The notes below the pieces were generated by a model, which did no database searches, was not told where the DNA came from, and worked only from the letters and a program-made list of their open reading frames with translations. From positions 5,107,001 to 5,171,000 of the forward strand of contig JAZARR010000212.1 of assembly GCA_037389465.1 (NCBI GenBank): 64,000 nt of DNA, read 5' to 3'. This DNA comes from Baylisascaris procyonis (taxonomy: Eukaryota > Nematoda > Chromadorea > Rhabditida > Ascarididae). Both the position numbers and the translations under genes were made by a program. Below, piece after piece: positions 12,907 to 29,260 of the stretch (within the stretch, counting starts at the first letter, position 1; every line of letters starts with the position of its first letter).

Positions 12907-14816
12907 AGATAGAGAGTGGAGCGGGAACTCGTTGAAGATGACGATGACGAATTTTTTTCTGCTATTTTTCTTTGTACTTCTTTATCTATACTCTCGTCTT
13001 CCTGCTTGCCATCTGAATTCAAAGGAATAATGATTTCACTGTCACCGCCACTCCAGTTTTTACTCTGGCTACACCTCATCGTTTTACATTCCAACCCAAC
13101 AGATTATTTGAATGTTGATTGACGAATTTGTTTGTGAATTTTGTTGTTAGGGCCTTGTTTGCGCCTCTACAATATGCTTAAGTGGGGTTATGCGTGATAT
13201 TATGCAAGGAATTTGTCTCTTTGTTCCTTTATCCGTTTTTGAGCGTTTAATACGATTGAGCCTTGAGCTTTCATAACTACAAGCATCTTTCATGTTGAAC
13301 GGTTTATCGTAATTGAAATTGATGATGATTTCGGGAAAGGTTTGCTAAAATCGTAGACATGTTACGACTTCAGTTAACGTGAGGAAGGTTTCACAAATGG
13401 GGATCTCGATCCTCGTCGAACATTTTCTTGCATCACGTAAGAAAGTTTTCTTTCAGATCCTTCGCTAATTGTGCACCATAGTTCATGCACTTTTGTGCAA
13501 TTTCTAAAGGCAATCTTCTATGTGGGTAAGGGTGTACGGTCACGTCCTCTGCAGCACCTCGCCGATGCAGTTAAAGCGAAGAAGTGTGATGGATGCACCT
13601 CTCCTGTACAGGTGTGTTTTTTGTGCTCGTGCATGATCAATATCGTACCGTCACGTTGGAATGTTGTTCATTCAGATCACTTTAGTTGCTCACCCACACA
13701 ATCTGCTTTTGTGCTTTTTGAGACGATGAATTGGATTAGAGCAATTACTGCGCAAATGAGTTTTCGAAAGTTAAATTTTTTGCAGTAACTTATGCATTTG
13801 TCTGATCTAAAAATGATTTGTCTGTCATTCCATTGATCGAATTTGTCAAATTCCCTCTGTAGCTTTCAGTTGTCATTCTTGTTCATCCTTGTTCGAATGT
13901 CGCTCATTTTAAAATCAACTAATACAAGTTATTTCACTATCAAATGAGATCAGCAAGTGTTGTAAGCCATCAAAATCGTGGTTTTTGAAAACGGCGATCC
14001 CTAGATTCTGTTGCGTTTCCCTATACATATTTTCACCTATATAAGTTCTTTTTTTTTTTTCAAGTCTTTCTGTGCCGCCTTAAAGGATACAATATGAATG
14101 TGCAGATTCCAAGCTAACAATGAATACTGAACGACTGCAAAAAAAAAGTAGACGATGTTTTATTTAGATGACCGACAAGCTGAGACGGATTTGGGACGTA
14201 TGGGCGAAAGGCTACGGCGTCGTTTCACTACATGTGTTTCAAAACTTGATCCCTGTGGAAGCGTTTACGAGAGAGGCGGCTATGATCGACGCTTTAGGTA
14301 GGCAAGTTGGTGACAACTTTTCACATTGAATTTCTGAGGCTGGGGGTATATTTCTTATATGTTCCATAGTTTAGCTTAAGTAGCATCTTTCTCAACTAAA
14401 TGTAAAGAATTCTAGATGAATGATGTATGCTATGGTGCGTTTTGCTCACTTTTCTAATTTTTTGACACTGAATACTTAGTAATTTTTGTTTGCAGCAAAG
14501 GGCTGATTGAGGATTGGTTTGGTACGTTCATTCATCGTCCCTTCAAAAACTAATATACATTTGTATTTACATTTATATATAAAATTCAAACGGCATATAA
14601 GAACAGTTTCAAAGATGCCACTCAAAAGCAATAGAGTCAATTACAGGGCTCGAGAACTTAACAAACGTTAAAAGAGGTGATTATTATGGTGTGTGCAAGG
14701 GATGGTCATTCAAAGAGAGGACAATTTACGGCAGTTACCTGCTACTGAAAGCACTCGATGTGTTTCGAGTGGAAGGTTGTCGCCAACTGTTTGAGAATGA
14801 TGTCCACGAGGGCTAA
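8060..14816 (+). CDS. lem-3: LEM-3/ANKLE1: ankyrin, LEM and GIY-YIG structure-specific endonuclease
   Basis: LEM-3 (human ANKLE1) cuts branched DNA and chromatin bridges at the midbody in late mitosis. Exons: 8060-8292, 9014-9270, 10018-10266, 11069-11153, 11522-11628, 11999-12155, 12208-12260, 13457-13611, 14168-14297, 14647-14816; all phases agree, about 531 residues (human 615). Residues 1-110 carry ankyrin repeats (GLTALHVAAAWDHL, LLLYYGADP). Residues about 250-300 are the LEM domain (LRREFESR, GPLTPSTRCVYEMKLARVL). The C-terminus is GIY-YIG: CYILID, FYVGKGVRSRPLQHL with the catalytic Arg, GVVSLHVFQ, and EAFTREAAMIDALG with the metal-binding Glu, then LTNVKRG. Least certain points: the start of exon 3 (10018 or 10021), its weak donor A|gttcgt, and the start of the LEM exon (11522 gives canonical spacing; 11494 adds nine residues). 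Intron 12156-12207 is only 52 bp. Confidence 0.93.
9824..9910 (+). repeat. Decayed composite copy of lem-3 exon 2 and intron 1 sequence
   Basis: Inside lem-3 intron 2, 9824-9850 resembles exon 2 at 9083-9109 (shared TACGAATCGAACT), and the following 9846-9910 resembles intron 1 at 8898-8960 (shared TGAACACGG, TTTGAGAGTC and GATCAAC). The order is reversed relative to the source, as expected at the junction of a tandem or circular duplication. Stops interrupt every frame. A dispersed repeat family is the alternative. Confidence 0.55.
10859..10877 (+). repeat. Poly-C tract, 19 bp
   Basis: Nineteen consecutive C residues in the lem-3 intron between exons 3 and 4, on an AT-rich background. Confidence 0.95.
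12872..12901 (+). repeat. (GA)n microsatellite
   Basis: About 15 pure GA units in the 1.2-kb lem-3 intron 12261-13456, continuing as imperfect GA-rich sequence to about 12920. Confidence 0.95.
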
Positions 14817-17800
14817 TTAGTTGTACATTATTTTATTCTTATTTCATGATCACTACAGTGGATGTTTCCAGTTGTGTTTTCTGAATCCAACTTGATTATT
14901 CATTAATTTCATAAATATTTCGTGCATATATTGATTTAAGTTCATATTACTTTCAAAACTGCATAAAACTTGTTTTAAAAAAGTGAATAAAGGCAGCTTA
15001 ATGAAATCTTACTCGTAAGGTATTGCCATATTTATATCGATAATGACAGTCAATTTTACTCTATGTGTGGCCGACATTCGTTGTTGTGTAATGAAAGTTT
15101 TTTATATGTTTGATTTATTTTTTATGTCGTATATTATTACTATATGACGATTCGTTGCATCATTTATTTTCTTGTTTGCCGCATCCAGTATCCGTCGACT
15201 AAAACGTCTTTCTTTGTATCGTTCACTTAAATTTTTTTTCATCTGATACCTCTCATCTCTTGCAATAACATTCCATCACTTAATGATAATGTGACCAATT
15301 CGTTATTCATATTCCTTGAGGCGTAAAAATTCTTTCGATATGCTGAATTGTTCAAGTGATGAATTTTTAGCGAGAAGAGGAATTCATTAGTGTTTCAAAA
15401 ACTTAAACATTTCACTGAGTTTTTAGCAGTTGGCTATGCTGATATGGTTGAGCTATTTTTGATGGCCATATTTGCTGGTAGATCTGTCATTTGCTTATGC
15501 GCCTCTTTTTACTAATATTACATTGTTTTCCTCATTCAAACCTTATCTACTATGACTCATAAAGAAAGTTTCCTTTAAATTAATAGCATAGTTCAGTCAA
15601 AGGTGCATTCTTGTTTTATTGTTCTTTGACGGTATTTATACGTCGTGTCATGTTCATCATTTCTCGTTGCGTTATTCACTACGGTTATTTCGTTTTTTTT
15701 TTAATTTATTTTATTTCAGGTCATTGGGGGCATTGCAAAACTTTGTTTGCGTAGTCCTTTCAATTAGTGCTCGCTTTATATTCCTTTAGTTGAATTATTT
15801 TATTCTTGAAATATTTATCGCTAATCAATGTTTTTAAGTGTAGATGATGCTTTAATGGTATTGTAAATCGTTAGAAATCTAGAGTTTTGCATAGATAATC
15901 GAAGAGAAAAACATATATGGGGAAGGGGAGAATGCAAAGTGCCATAGAAAACATTGCTCAAATTTTTTAATGTTTAAAGTCTGTTTGTGCATTCCCGATA
16001 ATATTCTCAATTTGATCGAATCAAACGAATGAATCAAAAAAGGAAGAGAAACGAATGAAAAGGGGACTATAGAAAGATGAGGAAGGAAAAGGGGATACAC
16101 AGTTGACGCTTGCATCTGATCTCATATAATATTCAGCCTTGAATGAGATGTATTCTTAAGAATCATAATGCTCTAAGTTTTATGCAGTCTAAATAGAGTA
16201 TTTGTCAGCAATTGTTTTGTAGTATTCTCGATTAAATGCAAAATATTTGCAGTCGACTAAAGGCGCAGAAATACAATAAAGACTTGTGATGCAGTGTTTG
16301 CGTTTTCCTTGCGTATGTGGTCTGTTACCAGCTTCATTAGCTATTTCCAATGTCAAACATTATAATGCTCATTTTTAGGTTTCCAATCCTCGTGGTTATC
16401 TCAGAATTCTAACTGTTATTTTTCCGTGTTTCTAAAAAGGGAACATTGGTTAGATGGGTCACATTTCAGAGGAGAAGGGGGAAGGAAGGAGACTGCCCTA
16501 TTGGGTGACCAGACATCGTGCTCTTGCAGATGACTCCAGGACGGCAACGTTTTGGTGTCTTGGCATGGTTGTTGGACATGCGGAATGTGGTCTCCGACTG
16601 TGAAGGCGATCACATGCTCCTTCAACATTGAGATGTTCGAAATGGTCTATTTGAGAGATAGATCTTGCGGGTCTCTGGAACTTTGCTAGAATATAAGTGC
16701 AGAGGATAGAGCTATTCTAGACCGTAGGTATGGAGGAAACAACCGTTTAAGACCATCACTAGAGTTTGTGGCGCTGGTTGCCTAGTGCTTTTATGGGATG
16801 TTTCGAGAATCCCCTTTGAGATGGTAGTAAGAATAGCTGTTAGATGTTTCATTTTTCCGTTTAAAGTAAAATACTTCCATAAAGACGCTCACTACTAAAG
16901 AAATCATCACTGCAATAATATAGCGCATCGCCCTCACATAGTACGTTCGGCAGTGATTGAGAGAAGGATGTTTTTTACCTGTCCAAGTGGTAGTTGTCGC
17001 CCACAAGCCTCTAAAAGCTGATAGCTGCATATCGTGGTTGCTTGGCTTGCCCACTTCTGCTTGTATTTAGATTATCGTGCACGTCATGAGGTGTTTGAGG
17101 TCCCACAAGTGCTTGTTGTTTTGAACGTAGTTCATTGCAAGGACGAGGGTGTGTCGATGAAATGTTGCAATTGTTTTCTCTTCGGAAGTTTTCATCATTG
17201 TCTATGTATTCCTTGGGGGTGCATGCACGATTTCAATCACCCTTGCATATCCTTATAATTTCGCAAATTTTTTTCGGTCAATTTTCCAGCACCACTAATT
17301 ACTGTTACCAACTTCTTGCAAAGAATTTGTGACAGCAATCTGGCATTTAAAGCATTCGCTCCCAATGTAAGGCATCTATTACTGCCTGTCGCGATCGCAG
17401 AGTAGATAACGTGAACGCATCTTGCGCTTCTAAAAGTAGTTGATGGGTATTGTGGTCGGGAAATGAGGATTGCAGGATGCGCACTCTGGAGGTTGACGTG
17501 GGACGGTGTTTGTGCGTGCATTCCAGCTTTCAAGCAATCGATGTCGCCATCCAATCGATCCTCTATCAACGCAGCTTTGTGCCAGCACTTGTCTCTCAGA
17601 TTGCCGCATATGCAGATTCAAGGAAAGAGCAAGCATTCGCCAGCCAGTACAACAAGGTTCATTTCATTATCTAACGCAAGCATGGGAATTCCTTGCGAGA
17701 TTAGCAGGCACAAGGTGGAAAAAGAAGGGTGAGGAAGGAAGGCGGAAAGGAGATGATATTCCAGCTTAGTCATTTAATGCAGACTTTCATGGGTAATTAA

Positions 17801-17974
17801 CTAAGCTTCGACTATGATGAGGTAAACATTCTAGAAGAATAGGGAATGCGAATATAATAGCTGATATCAATCATAGCAAATTAGGAAGTAATGAAATTTT
17901 AGGAAGCGACTAAAAAATTTGTCAGTGCCAAGTAAAACCCACAAAAACCCACAAATCATCGTTTCAAAATTTAG
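14817..17974. other. Intergenic region after lem-3
   Basis: Three kilobases of lem-3 3' UTR and intergenic DNA. Between 16.4 and 17.8 kb the GC content is higher and short ORFs overlap on both strands (60-110 codons), but none carries a recognisable motif or consistent splice sites. Confidence 0.45.
14986..14991 (+). promoter_or_regulatory. Polyadenylation signal of lem-3
   Basis: A canonical AATAAA 170 bp after the lem-3 stop codon, the first on this strand in a usable position. No transcript evidence. Confidence 0.55.
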
Positions 17975-18238
17975 ATAAGAGATTCATTGCGAGAATTATT
18001 CCGAAGTTATAATCGTCATCATTTGCGATCGGTGGTGCTTCTCATTGGCGGATGCCATATGCTGCCTAAAGAATTGTATCGTTTTATGATCGGTGATTGC
18101 CATTCATCGGATATGGGGAATCCTGGCGAGTGTTCTTCCGGTTGTTCCGAACTTTCTAGCAAGTTAGCTAGCTCTTCGTCGTTCAAGTCTTTCACCTATA
18201 ATAAAACGTTCATCGACAAAAAAGAATTTCGTTACTAG
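17975..18238 (+). CDS. Unrecognised exon-like ORF, first of a possible new gene
   Basis: After a TTTAG acceptor the frame is open for 87 codons to TAG at 18236-18238. It begins IRDSLRELFRSYNRHHLRSV, a plausible amphipathic basic segment, continues through LLIGGCHMLPKELYRF and ends in a Ser-rich stretch (SSKLASSSSFKSF). An internal GTTAGC after codon AA could be a donor, so the end may be earlier. Composition looks coding rather than random, but I recognise no family. Possibly linked to the ORFs at 19.0-20.2 kb. Confidence 0.3.
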   Translation: MRDSLRELFRSYNRHHLRSVVLLIGGCHMLPKELYRFMIGDCHSSDMGNPGECSSGCSELSSKLASSSSFKSFTYNKTFIDKKEFRY

Positions 18239-19023
18239 TTTTACTGTGTGTTATCAGTTTTGATACTAAATTTAGGTGTCAGTATTTTTTTTTTGCGGAT
18301 CGGTATCCTTTCTATGAAGAATGGACCTATACTGTCCCACTAAATATATCCACCCATAGGTCACCTTCCGTTTAGAAACTTATAGGCACAAATCACAGTG
18401 CCATTTTGAACTGGCGTCGCAGTTCAGTAGAAACATAGTGTAGAAAAAAAAAAGGAAGAAAGAGGAAACGAAAAAAAATTGTTGAAGTTTTCCTTTCCAA
18501 CGGCGTCTCCATTCCCTATTCGTTAGTCGAGGTCGCAATGGCGTTCAGGCTAACGAAGTGGGTAGAATCAAGTTTAGTTATAACTGGTCTATATGAAAAT
18601 GTAAATGACAAAGCTTGCGCCGATATGCATTGTATTTTACATTTGAGATAATAAAAGAAAGAAAAGAAACAGTTTTATGCAGATTGGCATCGAAAGGTTA
18701 TGCATGTAAAAAGGGTTCTAAGTTAATTTCCATGTTGTCGCAAAACCTTTGGGGTTCTTCTCACGCAATCATATTTCTTCATCCCTTAAAAACTTAAAGC
18801 ATAAGATTGTTAGATCATCATTGAGGTTTTCGTCAATTCAAAAACTTCGTCCTTAGAATTTTTTCCTCTCTACTATAGAGTAGACAAAAGTGATCGTAGC
18901 TATATGAGTTTCGAATAGTTCATAATCTTGTGAAATAGCTAATTGCTTTCTGTTTTAAAACCGATTGAGTATGGAAGGAACTTTTTAAAATGTCGAAATC
19001 TGTATTGCCGACTCTCCGTTTAG

Positions 19024-19094
19024 GAATGTCTTGGCATCAAGTGCTTCGTTGTCTAAATGTTGATGCAATCAGTTTATATGATGATTTGCAAAAA
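19024..19094 (+). CDS. Unrecognised short exon candidate
   Basis: Bounded by a CCGTTTAG acceptor and an AAAAA|gttgat donor, reading MSWHQVLRCLNVDAISLYDD. The same frame is also open from an ATG at 18990 to 19181. Codon use looks coding; function unknown. Confidence 0.2.
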
Positions 19095-19334
19095 GTTGAT
19101 ATCGTTTCACCTTACCTGATCTTTCACTACTATAGCTCGAACTATGTGGCGCCGAAACATTCTTCTTTTCCAAGTTTTTGATGCTTTCCTCGTGTATCGG
19201 CGTTGAATTCGACAATTTTCACAGCAGTTATCATAAAGTTAAGAAAATAAAGAGCAAAAAGATTTGTTTTTTTTTTCACGTAAGTGATGAGGTGGCAATT
19301 AACATTTTATGGATAAAACTTCAGTACTAGAAGT

Positions 19335-19568
19335 ATGTTCAATAAATGCCATTCATTGGTAGGGCGTCTTGTTGGTGGTTGGTTACGAATCCGTTCAGTG
19401 TGGAAGATAAGTCGTGTTCTTTTAAGGGAGATGCGGCAATTGGGTTTATCATTGACAGTCGACTTCGATTTAAGCGATATTCCAACTCTGCCACAAGCCG
19501 TGTGTGCGTACGTTTTGGTCAACGTAAGCAACGCCGCACAGTACCCTGCCGAGCTGTTCACGCCATAG
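19335..19568 (+). CDS. Unrecognised exon candidate with two competing frames
   Basis: Frame 3 gives 77 residues (including VWKISRVLLREMRQLGLS and DIPTLPQAVCAYVLV); frame 2 over the same bases gives a basic 120-residue ORF. The frame-3 product has helical hydrophobic patterning and looks the better one. No family is recognised and splice boundaries are unclear. Confidence 0.2.
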   Translation: MFNKCHSLVGRLVGGWLRIRSVWKISRVLLREMRQLGLSLTVDFDLSDIPTLPQAVCAYVLVNVSNAAQYPAELFTP

Positions 19569-20057
19569 TTCGTATTCTGTCACATTTTTCAAGACTATCC
19601 TTAACGGTTTTTGAAGTCTCTCTACTTTATGTTATATTAAAAAATTCCATAGCTGTTTTATCTTTAAATTCCTTATGTTTACAGTGGGTAATTACCGACA
19701 CCCTGTAGATATGCTTAACTGAAGAGGATTCTGACCTTTAACCGCAACTGTTTCTTTTTACGGTGCCCTTATAATCATGTTTTTACTCTTGAGCATTATG
19801 TCAGCGTTAAAGGTTGCAACTTTTCTCACGTATTTTCTGGTATTTTCGATAATGTTCTATCTATTTTGCAAAAAATTTAGAAGTTACCAAGTTAAGCGAT
19901 TGCCATTTTAAAGGGGTTTTTGATTAGGAGTTGTCTAAACGAGTGTTTTTGAGTATGTGATGTTTGCATAGTTTTTTGGCGTTAACTATAAATTCACATA
20001 ATTTTTCACAAGTATCTTTCTTTATTTCCGGGTGTCGTAATTTTCTGCTTTTTTTAG

Positions 20058-20223
20058 CGAGGGTTTTGAAATGCCTTCAGAGGAGAAAGCAAAAAAGCGT
20101 CATATGTTTGTGTCGTGCATATCACTGAAACATCATTGCTCATCTATCGATTGCTCATCATCACTGAACGACGAATCGATATGGCTTCGATTGGATCCAG
20201 TTCTCCATCGTCTTAACGCTTAA
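20058..20223 (+). CDS. Unrecognised terminal exon candidate
   Basis: A strong TTTTTTTAG acceptor precedes a frame open to TAA at 20221-20223 (EGFEMPSEEKAKKRH near the start, DESIWLRLDPVLHRLN at the end). It looks like a real terminal exon of a plus-strand gene, perhaps the one whose earlier exons lie at 18.0-19.6 kb. Product unknown. Confidence 0.27.
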
Positions 20224-22577
20224 TATAACTGCTAGTGAATTTACCATAGCAGATATGGCGGTTTTTGCATCTTTCACTTTTAGGCATTCGTTGGGAGCTT
20301 CTGATGAAATTGCGTTAAGTGTTTGATCTATAGTTCATCGCAGATATTCTTCACTTCTTGGAAGCTAGAAGGTAGACTACCTATTGGTGATCTACCTCAA
20401 TGTGATATTTGAGTACTTGAGATTTAGGCAATTGCGAAACACAAAGTTTGACTGATATTGCTGAAATAACCCTATACTGTAATGCTTAAATAATGTACAA
20501 CGGATAGCTGAATTTCTTCCCAATTATTGGTATATGCCACGCGCTATTTGAGTTGACCATTTTGCTAGGTTCTAATATGTTCTGGGATGTTGGTTTTCGC
20601 AAATCCCAGTTTTTTTTGTCGATTGTGACGGATATATGAATGTCTTTCCATATCAGTATTTCTCTGCTCATTGTGTTTCGCATCTTTTCACCTAATTTAT
20701 TCACTTTTGTGCATATTTTCGCTTTAGTATTTTGAATGAGTAACGATGAAATTTACTGAGTGGATTGTTGTTGGCGGTAATTTTCGATGCTGCATTGAGC
20801 GCATGCTGATTGTTGTAATGCTCATGTGGCACACTACTTTTTCAAATTTTTTGATACTGCAAACTGCATCGTATGAAGATTGCGTTTTTTTTTGAATGCC
20901 TATGGCGTTGCAGCGGTCGTTTGCGCCAAGTTTTTCGTTGATTACATCGGCTTATTTCATGCATTATGTGCATTTTATGAGCTCTGCTTGTTTTTGTGGT
21001 GCTGTGCATGTCGCCGCTAATTATTGTTGCTTTTCATTTGTTCTCAAAAAACGTCTCCTCTACGCTTATGTGAAGTTTACAATCTGGGTCCACCGCAGCA
21101 TTTGTTTTAATAAATGCCTTCGTTATAATTAGCGCAGTGGCTTATCAATGAAAACCGATTGGTGGGATGTTGGCGTGGTATTTAACAACGTACTCTTTTG
21201 GCTTTAGCATTCGTACGGAGGATCTTCGAAGATGAGGCTTTAAAGATTATGGTCATAGGCTTTTTTTTGTGCTCTACCGTGAATATACGTTTGCAGAGCA
21301 CGTTGCAGCGATCATGTCTGTGTTTTTGTGTGTGCGGCCGTCTTCGTTGATCTTCCCGGTAGTCACAACTCGGGAACTGTTGAAGATAGAGTAGCAAATT
21401 TGCTGATGGCTGTAATGTTCAGCATGATGTGATTTACTGGTGAAACTGCTTGGGTTTGATCTGGTAAATGGAACGGCAAAAACCTGTATTATGCCAGCTT
21501 TCCTGGCATGTTTCATGTATTTTTCCGGTATTTTTTTGTTGATAAGGTGCTTCAGCTTTTTTGACGATGGTTATTTTCAATGATTCCTGTTATAATTTGC
21601 ATGTGTTGCATTGTTCAGCTTCGCATATTCTCTTCTCTATTAAATAATCGTCTTTCATTGCTGCTTGTTTTTGTTTCTTTTCGAAAGCAAATCTACTAAT
21701 GTTGTGTTTACTTTTATTCGCAATTGCACCAAATGGATTCACGAAGATGTTATAGTAAAAAATTTTTCAATAATTTGTTGGAATCAAAAATCTTCACCTC
21801 TATTTACGAGGTTCGATTCTTCTTCTAGCTGACTTCAATTTTTGCTATACATCGTTTGAGGAAGCGACATGCTAAAGGAGTTGTGCAGTACACTTCCATA
21901 AATAGTCTCGATGTTTGTATTTAGCTGATACAATTTCACTTGTTGTACTTTTGTCAAAACATTCGTTAACCCTATTTAAGTAGCCACCAAATTTGTTCGG
22001 TGTAGGTGTTGAAAATTTTTTTGTTCTCATTAAAAATAGTTTTTATTTTATCAACCCCCCAGCGAAGAGAAAATTCCGTACAGATAAATCAATAGGGCGA
22101 TTTAGATAAGTTTTTTTTTTTTTTTTGTCTTTGATGAAAATGAAGAAAGTTGTTTAAAAGCCTTTTACAACAAGAAAAGCTGTCAAGGAAAAGAGAAGTT
22201 CTTTTTCGCGTTATTTTTTATTTTATTTTATTTTTAACGAGGTGATTTCCTACGACTCTTTCAGCTTTGACAACGAAACAAAAAATGTGTCCACATTATA
22301 TAGAATTTCACATCGAAATGAATGCCTAATGAATGCGCAGTGAGGTTATTCCGCAGTCATTTCTAAGGCACTAAGCAACAACCTAACTGCCATCATCATT
22401 CGTTTGTATGAATTTGTGCGCAACAACGAAGTATATGTTTATCTTATAAGTTGGACGAAGTACACTACTCGGGTGGGGGAAGGAGGAAAGGGGGAGGGGG
22501 TGGAAGTTTTCGTGAAGAAGAGCCACGATCACTAGGAGGATTCAACGAGTGGTTGCTGTCATCCATCATACATCAGA
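20224..22577. other. Gap between the unknown plus-strand exons and the che-1 3' end
   Basis: T-rich sequence with scattered short ORFs (for example 20896-21132, 78 codons, Cys- and Phe-rich) that show no family resemblance. The minus-strand che-1 3' UTR should lie just below 22578; TTTATT blocks at about 22210-22232 offer AATAAA signals on that strand. Confidence 0.4.
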
Positions 22578-27008
<4,431 letters not shown>

Positions 27009-27107
27009 AGCCGAGCGTTATGAGAGCTGCTGTCTAATATACTGTAGCACAACGAAGCTAACGCCACCTCGGCCAGGCAGCCACTAATCAACGTATTTGC
27101 GCAATCG

Positions 27108-27113
27108 GGCTTC
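27108..27113 (-). promoter_or_regulatory. Candidate ASE motif (CHE-1 self-binding site) upstream of che-1
   Basis: The minus strand reads AGGAAGCCCG, containing GAAGCC, about 100 bp upstream of the che-1 ATG. GAAGCC is the core of the ASE motif bound by CHE-1, and C. elegans che-1 maintains its own expression through such a site. A 6-mer is frequent by chance; a second one on the plus strand lies near 27667. Confidence 0.35.
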
Positions 27114-28779
27114 CTAATCCGCGCTTCGCTTGCCAATCGCTCAACCTCACTTGTAGCCGACCATCTCAATAACGATTGGCTTGAGTTGAATTAACACTCT
27201 ACTTTAATATTAGTGAATTGAACGAAGACAAGTTGCAAACGACATTAACTCATACCATAGATATATCTTTCATGCGTTTGTTCTAAATGTTATGTTTAGG
27301 CGATGTCATCAATCAAGCCGCTTAACGTGAATTTTTTTTTTTAATCGCTTCATTTACTTTGAAGTCGTCAGGAATACGCAAAGATGGCGTATTGAAAACA
27401 GCGATAGAAGGGAATCTGTGCTCTTTGTTATGGGCTTATCATAAGCTGATATAAAAATGACTCAAGCGATGGTTTATTTTTACAGCAAATTCTCGACAAT
27501 TCTTGATGAAATCTGCAATCTACACACTCGCATTTGATATTCAAATCTCAGTGTTTTATGATCACCTAAAAGAATATTGAATGTAGATTTAAATCCTTTT
27601 TCATACGTGCGAATTGATAGCATCCATAAGATGCTGCAATGGATATGTAGCTGATTGATGCATAGATGAAGCCAACAATGTGATCGATCGAATCGTTTAT
27701 TGCCTTCTCGTAAAGCGCACTGTTAAACATACCTCAATTGTACGGCAGCAATTTAATTAGTTGCGAAAGGAGAGAATTCGTCATATAAGTATTTTGTTTC
27801 CACAGCAAACTTTCATGTCTTCCTATTTCGGCAATCTCCTCCTCCCTTCTCCCCCACTCCTCACCCCTCATCAACTCTCACGTCCATTGATTGGGCGGAG
27901 ATATCTGCGAAGAACTTCTAAAGGTTCATGTAAAATTCTGCAAGAAACTACTTTAAAAATTGAAAAGCGACGCTCAAATTTGTTTGAGAGTTGCGCAGAG
28001 TTGTAATTTAAAAAAAAAAAAATCCATGACTGTACAAAAAGATAAATGAGCATTGTTGTTTCAATATGCATAGATCGATCGCATTTAGGAAAATTGCTTT
28101 GGGCAAGATCTGCGTGGTCGATGAGCACGAAAAGCTCTGTGCAGGTCGCGTACTACTTTCCTAGCTTGAAGTCTATACAATCCACGCATTTCACCTTACC
28201 GAAATTCGCACAAACCCTGGCTCGTGCTCAGAATTTCAGCGTTTGAAATGTCAAAATTGCCCACTTACTGTGGCCTAGACACTTGAAATACTCCAATTTG
28301 TAAACTTTATTCAGTGCTCAAAGAGAGAGCATCAGAGACCCTACTTTATAACGGTCATTTGCGATATACAAATCGACGTACCTCGATTGCCTCTAAACTG
28401 CCCGGAGGAGAGATTTTGATAATTCCAAAACTTCATGGCACCTGCGCTGATTACGCTCGTCAAATAAGTTGTTATGCTTATTAATCATAGTGCGACTTGC
28501 GGATATTATGACGAAAAATTGACTCACTATTCTGTTTGAAATTCATCTTCTTATTTGTTGCGGTTGATCTACAGGATCTGATTCCGCATTTTTCGATTAA
28601 AGCAGTTTCCGATTAATTACGTAGAGCTTGAAAATTTTCTCGCTGTCTGTGTTTCGATGAGTTTCATTACCTTCAAAATTTAGTGTTTATGAACAGCTCT
28701 GTATTGTATGCTCGGTAGTTGAAAATATCAATGTGCAATTATTTAAAAAATTTTTGAAATGATTGGCGCCCTGATGAAG

Positions 28780-29260
28780 CGAAAAATCAATATGATGGTG
28801 GGATTGAGGCTTGATCGACGTTGCTGAGAAGTAACTGAAAGTCCTCGTTTGTTCGAGATCGGAGTGGCGACCACCTTATGGACAGGTGGTGAATCGTGAC
28901 TGGTTTACCAGTTGCTGATCGTTATCGAGCAAACCAGCAGCCTCTACCAAAAATGAATGTGAGTAACTTTGGTGGGTAGTGGCGTGGTCTATTGATAAGC
29001 TCGAGGTTCTGTCGGTATTGATTAGGAGATCTGGAAGCTGTGACGCAGCAGAGGTCTTTTAAATACTCGCTGTTAAATATTGCTCCAAAGCTATTGAAAA
29101 ATCTTCACATCATACTGTGATGCTGCGTCAGAGTAGGCTCTAACCATGTGGGGCTCTGAAACAATGCAATTACCATCTCGAAGGTCGCCTCCAAATAAGT
29201 CAACGAAAATGTCGCCTCATATTAGAACCTTTACGAGATCAACTGCAATCAATTTTAAAA
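28780..29260 (+). mobile_element. Possible decayed LINE-like remnant
   Basis: Slightly GC-richer than its surroundings, with an interrupted frame reading ALTMWGSET, which resembles the ALTYGSETW motif near the end of RTE-type reverse transcriptases. Stops occur on both sides, so the element, if real, is old. Weak evidence. Confidence 0.2.
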
